The notes under the pieces were generated by a model. That model was given only the letters and a program-made list of their open reading frames with translations. It had not been told where the DNA came from and did not search any database. Positions 62,714 through 64,000 of a DNA stretch of 64,000 bases are shown here, piece after piece; position 1 is the first letter of the stretch, and each line of letters begins with the position of its first letter. A program made the translations under genes and the position numbers. Source of the DNA: Quillaja saponaria (Eukaryota > Streptophyta > Magnoliopsida > Fabales > Quillajaceae); the NCBI GenBank assembly GCA_029379385.1, contig CM055610.1, positions 20,795,422-20,859,421 on the forward strand. The letters run 5' to 3'.

Positions 62714-63376
62714 ATGATGAAGAGACCAAGATCGAGCCCAGAATCAGTACTCTCCAAAACCAAACCGCCGCCACCTCCATCAATGCCCCTCTAGAAAAGC
62801 AAAAAGCATTATCAGACCCCTCAAAACACCTGCCCAACACGACCCTCCAAAATGGGTATCTCTCAATCTTGGACAAGGTGAACTCTCATTGCCCCTTACT
62901 TTCCCTACTGGTCAATCCTTCAGATGGAAGAACACTGGTCCTCTTCAATACACAGGAGTTGTTGGGTCTCACCTAATGTCCCTCAAGCAACTTCAAGACG
63001 GCGACATTTCTTACTGCCTTCATCACGCAACCTCTGATGCAAATGCTAGGATGGAATTACTTGATTTTCTCAATGCGGATGTTTCTCTTTCTGACATTTG
63101 GAAGGTGTTTTCGGATTCAGATGCAAGGTTTGCCGAGTTGGCGCTCCACTTGAGAGGTGCCCGGGTACTCAGGCAAGACCCACTTGAGTGTTTGATTCAG
63201 TTTTTATGTTCGTCTAACAACAATATCAAAAGAATTACCAAAATGGTAGATTACATTTCTTCTTTGGGAAATTATTTGGGGACTGTTGAAGGTTTTCAGT
63301 TCCATGCATTCCCCCCATTGGAGCAGTTATCCTTGATTTCGGAGGAGGATCTTAGGAAGGCTGGTTTTGGCTACAG
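62714..63376 (+). CDS. OGG1: OGG1, 8-oxoguanine DNA glycosylase; exon 1, frameshifted, partial
   Basis: OGG1 removes 8-oxoguanine from DNA in base-excision repair, in nucleus and possibly organelles. The exon holds the N-terminal OGG domain (LPLTFPTGQSFRWK...YTGVVGSHLMSLKQLQDGD) and the start of the helix-hairpin-helix fold (CSSNNNIKRITKMVDYISSL, then EEDLRKAGFGYR). It ends at a donor at 63377. The catalytic Lys and Asp belong to later exons beyond the window. The only good start, at 62714 (MMKRPRSSPESVLSKT...), leads to TAG at 62792-62794. Dropping one C from CCCC at 62786-62789 lets the frame run on through SRKAKSIIRPLKTPAQHDPP into KWVSLNL. So there is an apparent 1-bp insertion near residue 25. 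It may be an assembly error, a real null allele or a decaying gene. No in-frame ATG upstream of the domain was found in the second frame. Confidence 0.85.
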
Positions 63377-64000
63377 GTTAGTTGTCATCATCTCTATTTT
63401 ATCATTAATTTACTGGTTTATGGTCATTAAGTATATTTACACTTCTCATGGTGAGCTTCCATTCTGTCTTATGTATTTATTAGCTACTCCTATAGGTCGC
63501 TTTGCTGTTTCTTTTTTGTCAATTTTTCTAGATTATTTTATTGATTCTGATTGAATGTCTAGATTCTAAAATATATGCTGATTAACTAGAAGAATGAAGA
63601 CTGACAATTTGCATGTTACTTTGTTGAGGAACGCCTAGTGATGGCAGTAATGTTGCCCATTGCAAGTCTTAAGGATAAAATATAGTTGCTATTACTCATA
63701 AGCTGGCCTGAAAACTCTAATTTTTTATGTTTGGCCTGACAGGACTTAGATTTTCGTTTCCATACTAAGAAGCAATTTTCAAGGAAGATTGCTGATTAAA
63801 TCAAATAAGTATCCCTTTCCAAATTAATATGAAGAATTCTGATGTTAAATTTCATTATATTTAGTGGAACTTACCTGAATCAATTCTACATTGTAACTTT
63901 TTTGGCTGAGAAGCAAAAGTCTACTTAGTTGTATTGTTGTCTTAAGTTTTTCTCCCTTGTTGTGCTGGGATCCTGTTGGTGTCTTAAGTAGATCTTCTAC
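63377..64000 (+). other. OGG1 intron, runs off the right edge
   Basis: The sequence is T-rich and noncoding after the donor GTTAGT at 63377. No further OGG1 exon was recognised before the end of the window. Confidence 0.6.

Noticed and set aside
62548..62976. 142-codon plus-strand frame overlapping OGG1
   Set aside because: It is in a different frame from the OGG domain and shows no recognisable protein. It covers the OGG1 leader and exon 1 by chance.
62889..63554. OGG1 start at a TTG codon at 62889
   Set aside because: A TTG start is unlikely in a plant nuclear gene, and the family has residues before LPLTFPTGQ. A frameshift from the ATG at 62714 explains the data better.
1..64000. CRISPR arrays, operons, tRNA or rRNA genes
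   Set aside because: The repeats seen are head-to-tail without unique spacers, genes have introns and separate promoters, and no tRNA or rRNA sequence was recognised by eye. A tRNA scan was not possible here.

Overview
This is nuclear DNA of a flowering plant, most likely a eudicot. It is AT-rich, its genes are broken by short GT...AG introns, its proteins are plant types (A1-type cyclin, plant DP factor, plant NRAMP transporter, SWI3C, OGG1), and it carries plant transposon relics. I could not assign a genus.

Layout, left to right. (1) 361-2796, minus: an A1-type mitotic cyclin gene, cut by the left edge. (2) 4473-8431, minus: a second cyclin-A copy that has lost its middle exons and carries stop codons, so a pseudogene. 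(3) 9558-10034, plus: a small one-exon DUF688-like gene whose 3' flank is duplicated in tandem (10020-11106 and 11107-12005). (4) 14066-20790, plus: a DP transcription factor gene, the dimer partner of E2F. (5) 26890-30704, plus: an NRAMP metal transporter whose C-terminal tail is removed by a 1-bp frameshift. (6) 32273-54755: a second copy of the block 15757-32272. It holds a DP copy without its first coding exon and with a frameshift in the DNA-contact motif (32908-42950), and a full-length NRAMP (49339-53315). (7) 55023-61487, minus: SWI3C, a SWI/SNF chromatin-remodelling subunit, complete. (8) 62714 onward, plus: OGG1, the 8-oxoguanine DNA glycosylase, cut by the right edge and with an apparent 1-bp frameshift near its N terminus. 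SWI3C and OGG1 are also neighbours in Arabidopsis (AT1G21700 and AT1G21710, from memory).

The main structure is the direct tandem duplication of a DP(3' part)-NRAMP block. Copy B later gained a 5.6-kb LTR element exactly at a DP splice donor and a 494-bp solo LTR upstream of its NRAMP. The LTR element codes for no recognisable protein; it contains an 87-bp minisatellite, a 44-bp repeat and a nested hAT-like element. Damage is split between the copies: DP A is complete apart from an altered C terminus while DP B is broken; NRAMP B is complete while NRAMP A has lost its tail. A stretch of about 580 bp in the two NRAMP genes is identical through introns while the flanks differ by several percent or more, which suggests gene conversion.

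The cell-cycle genes (cyclin A, DP), the chromatin gene (SWI3C) and the repair gene (OGG1) are ordinary housekeeping loci and not one functional cluster. I found no operon, CRISPR array, tRNA or rRNA, and no candidate for a wholly new biological system. The unusual content is structural and evolutionary. Exon borders were set by eye from GT/AG sites, reading frame and protein similarity.
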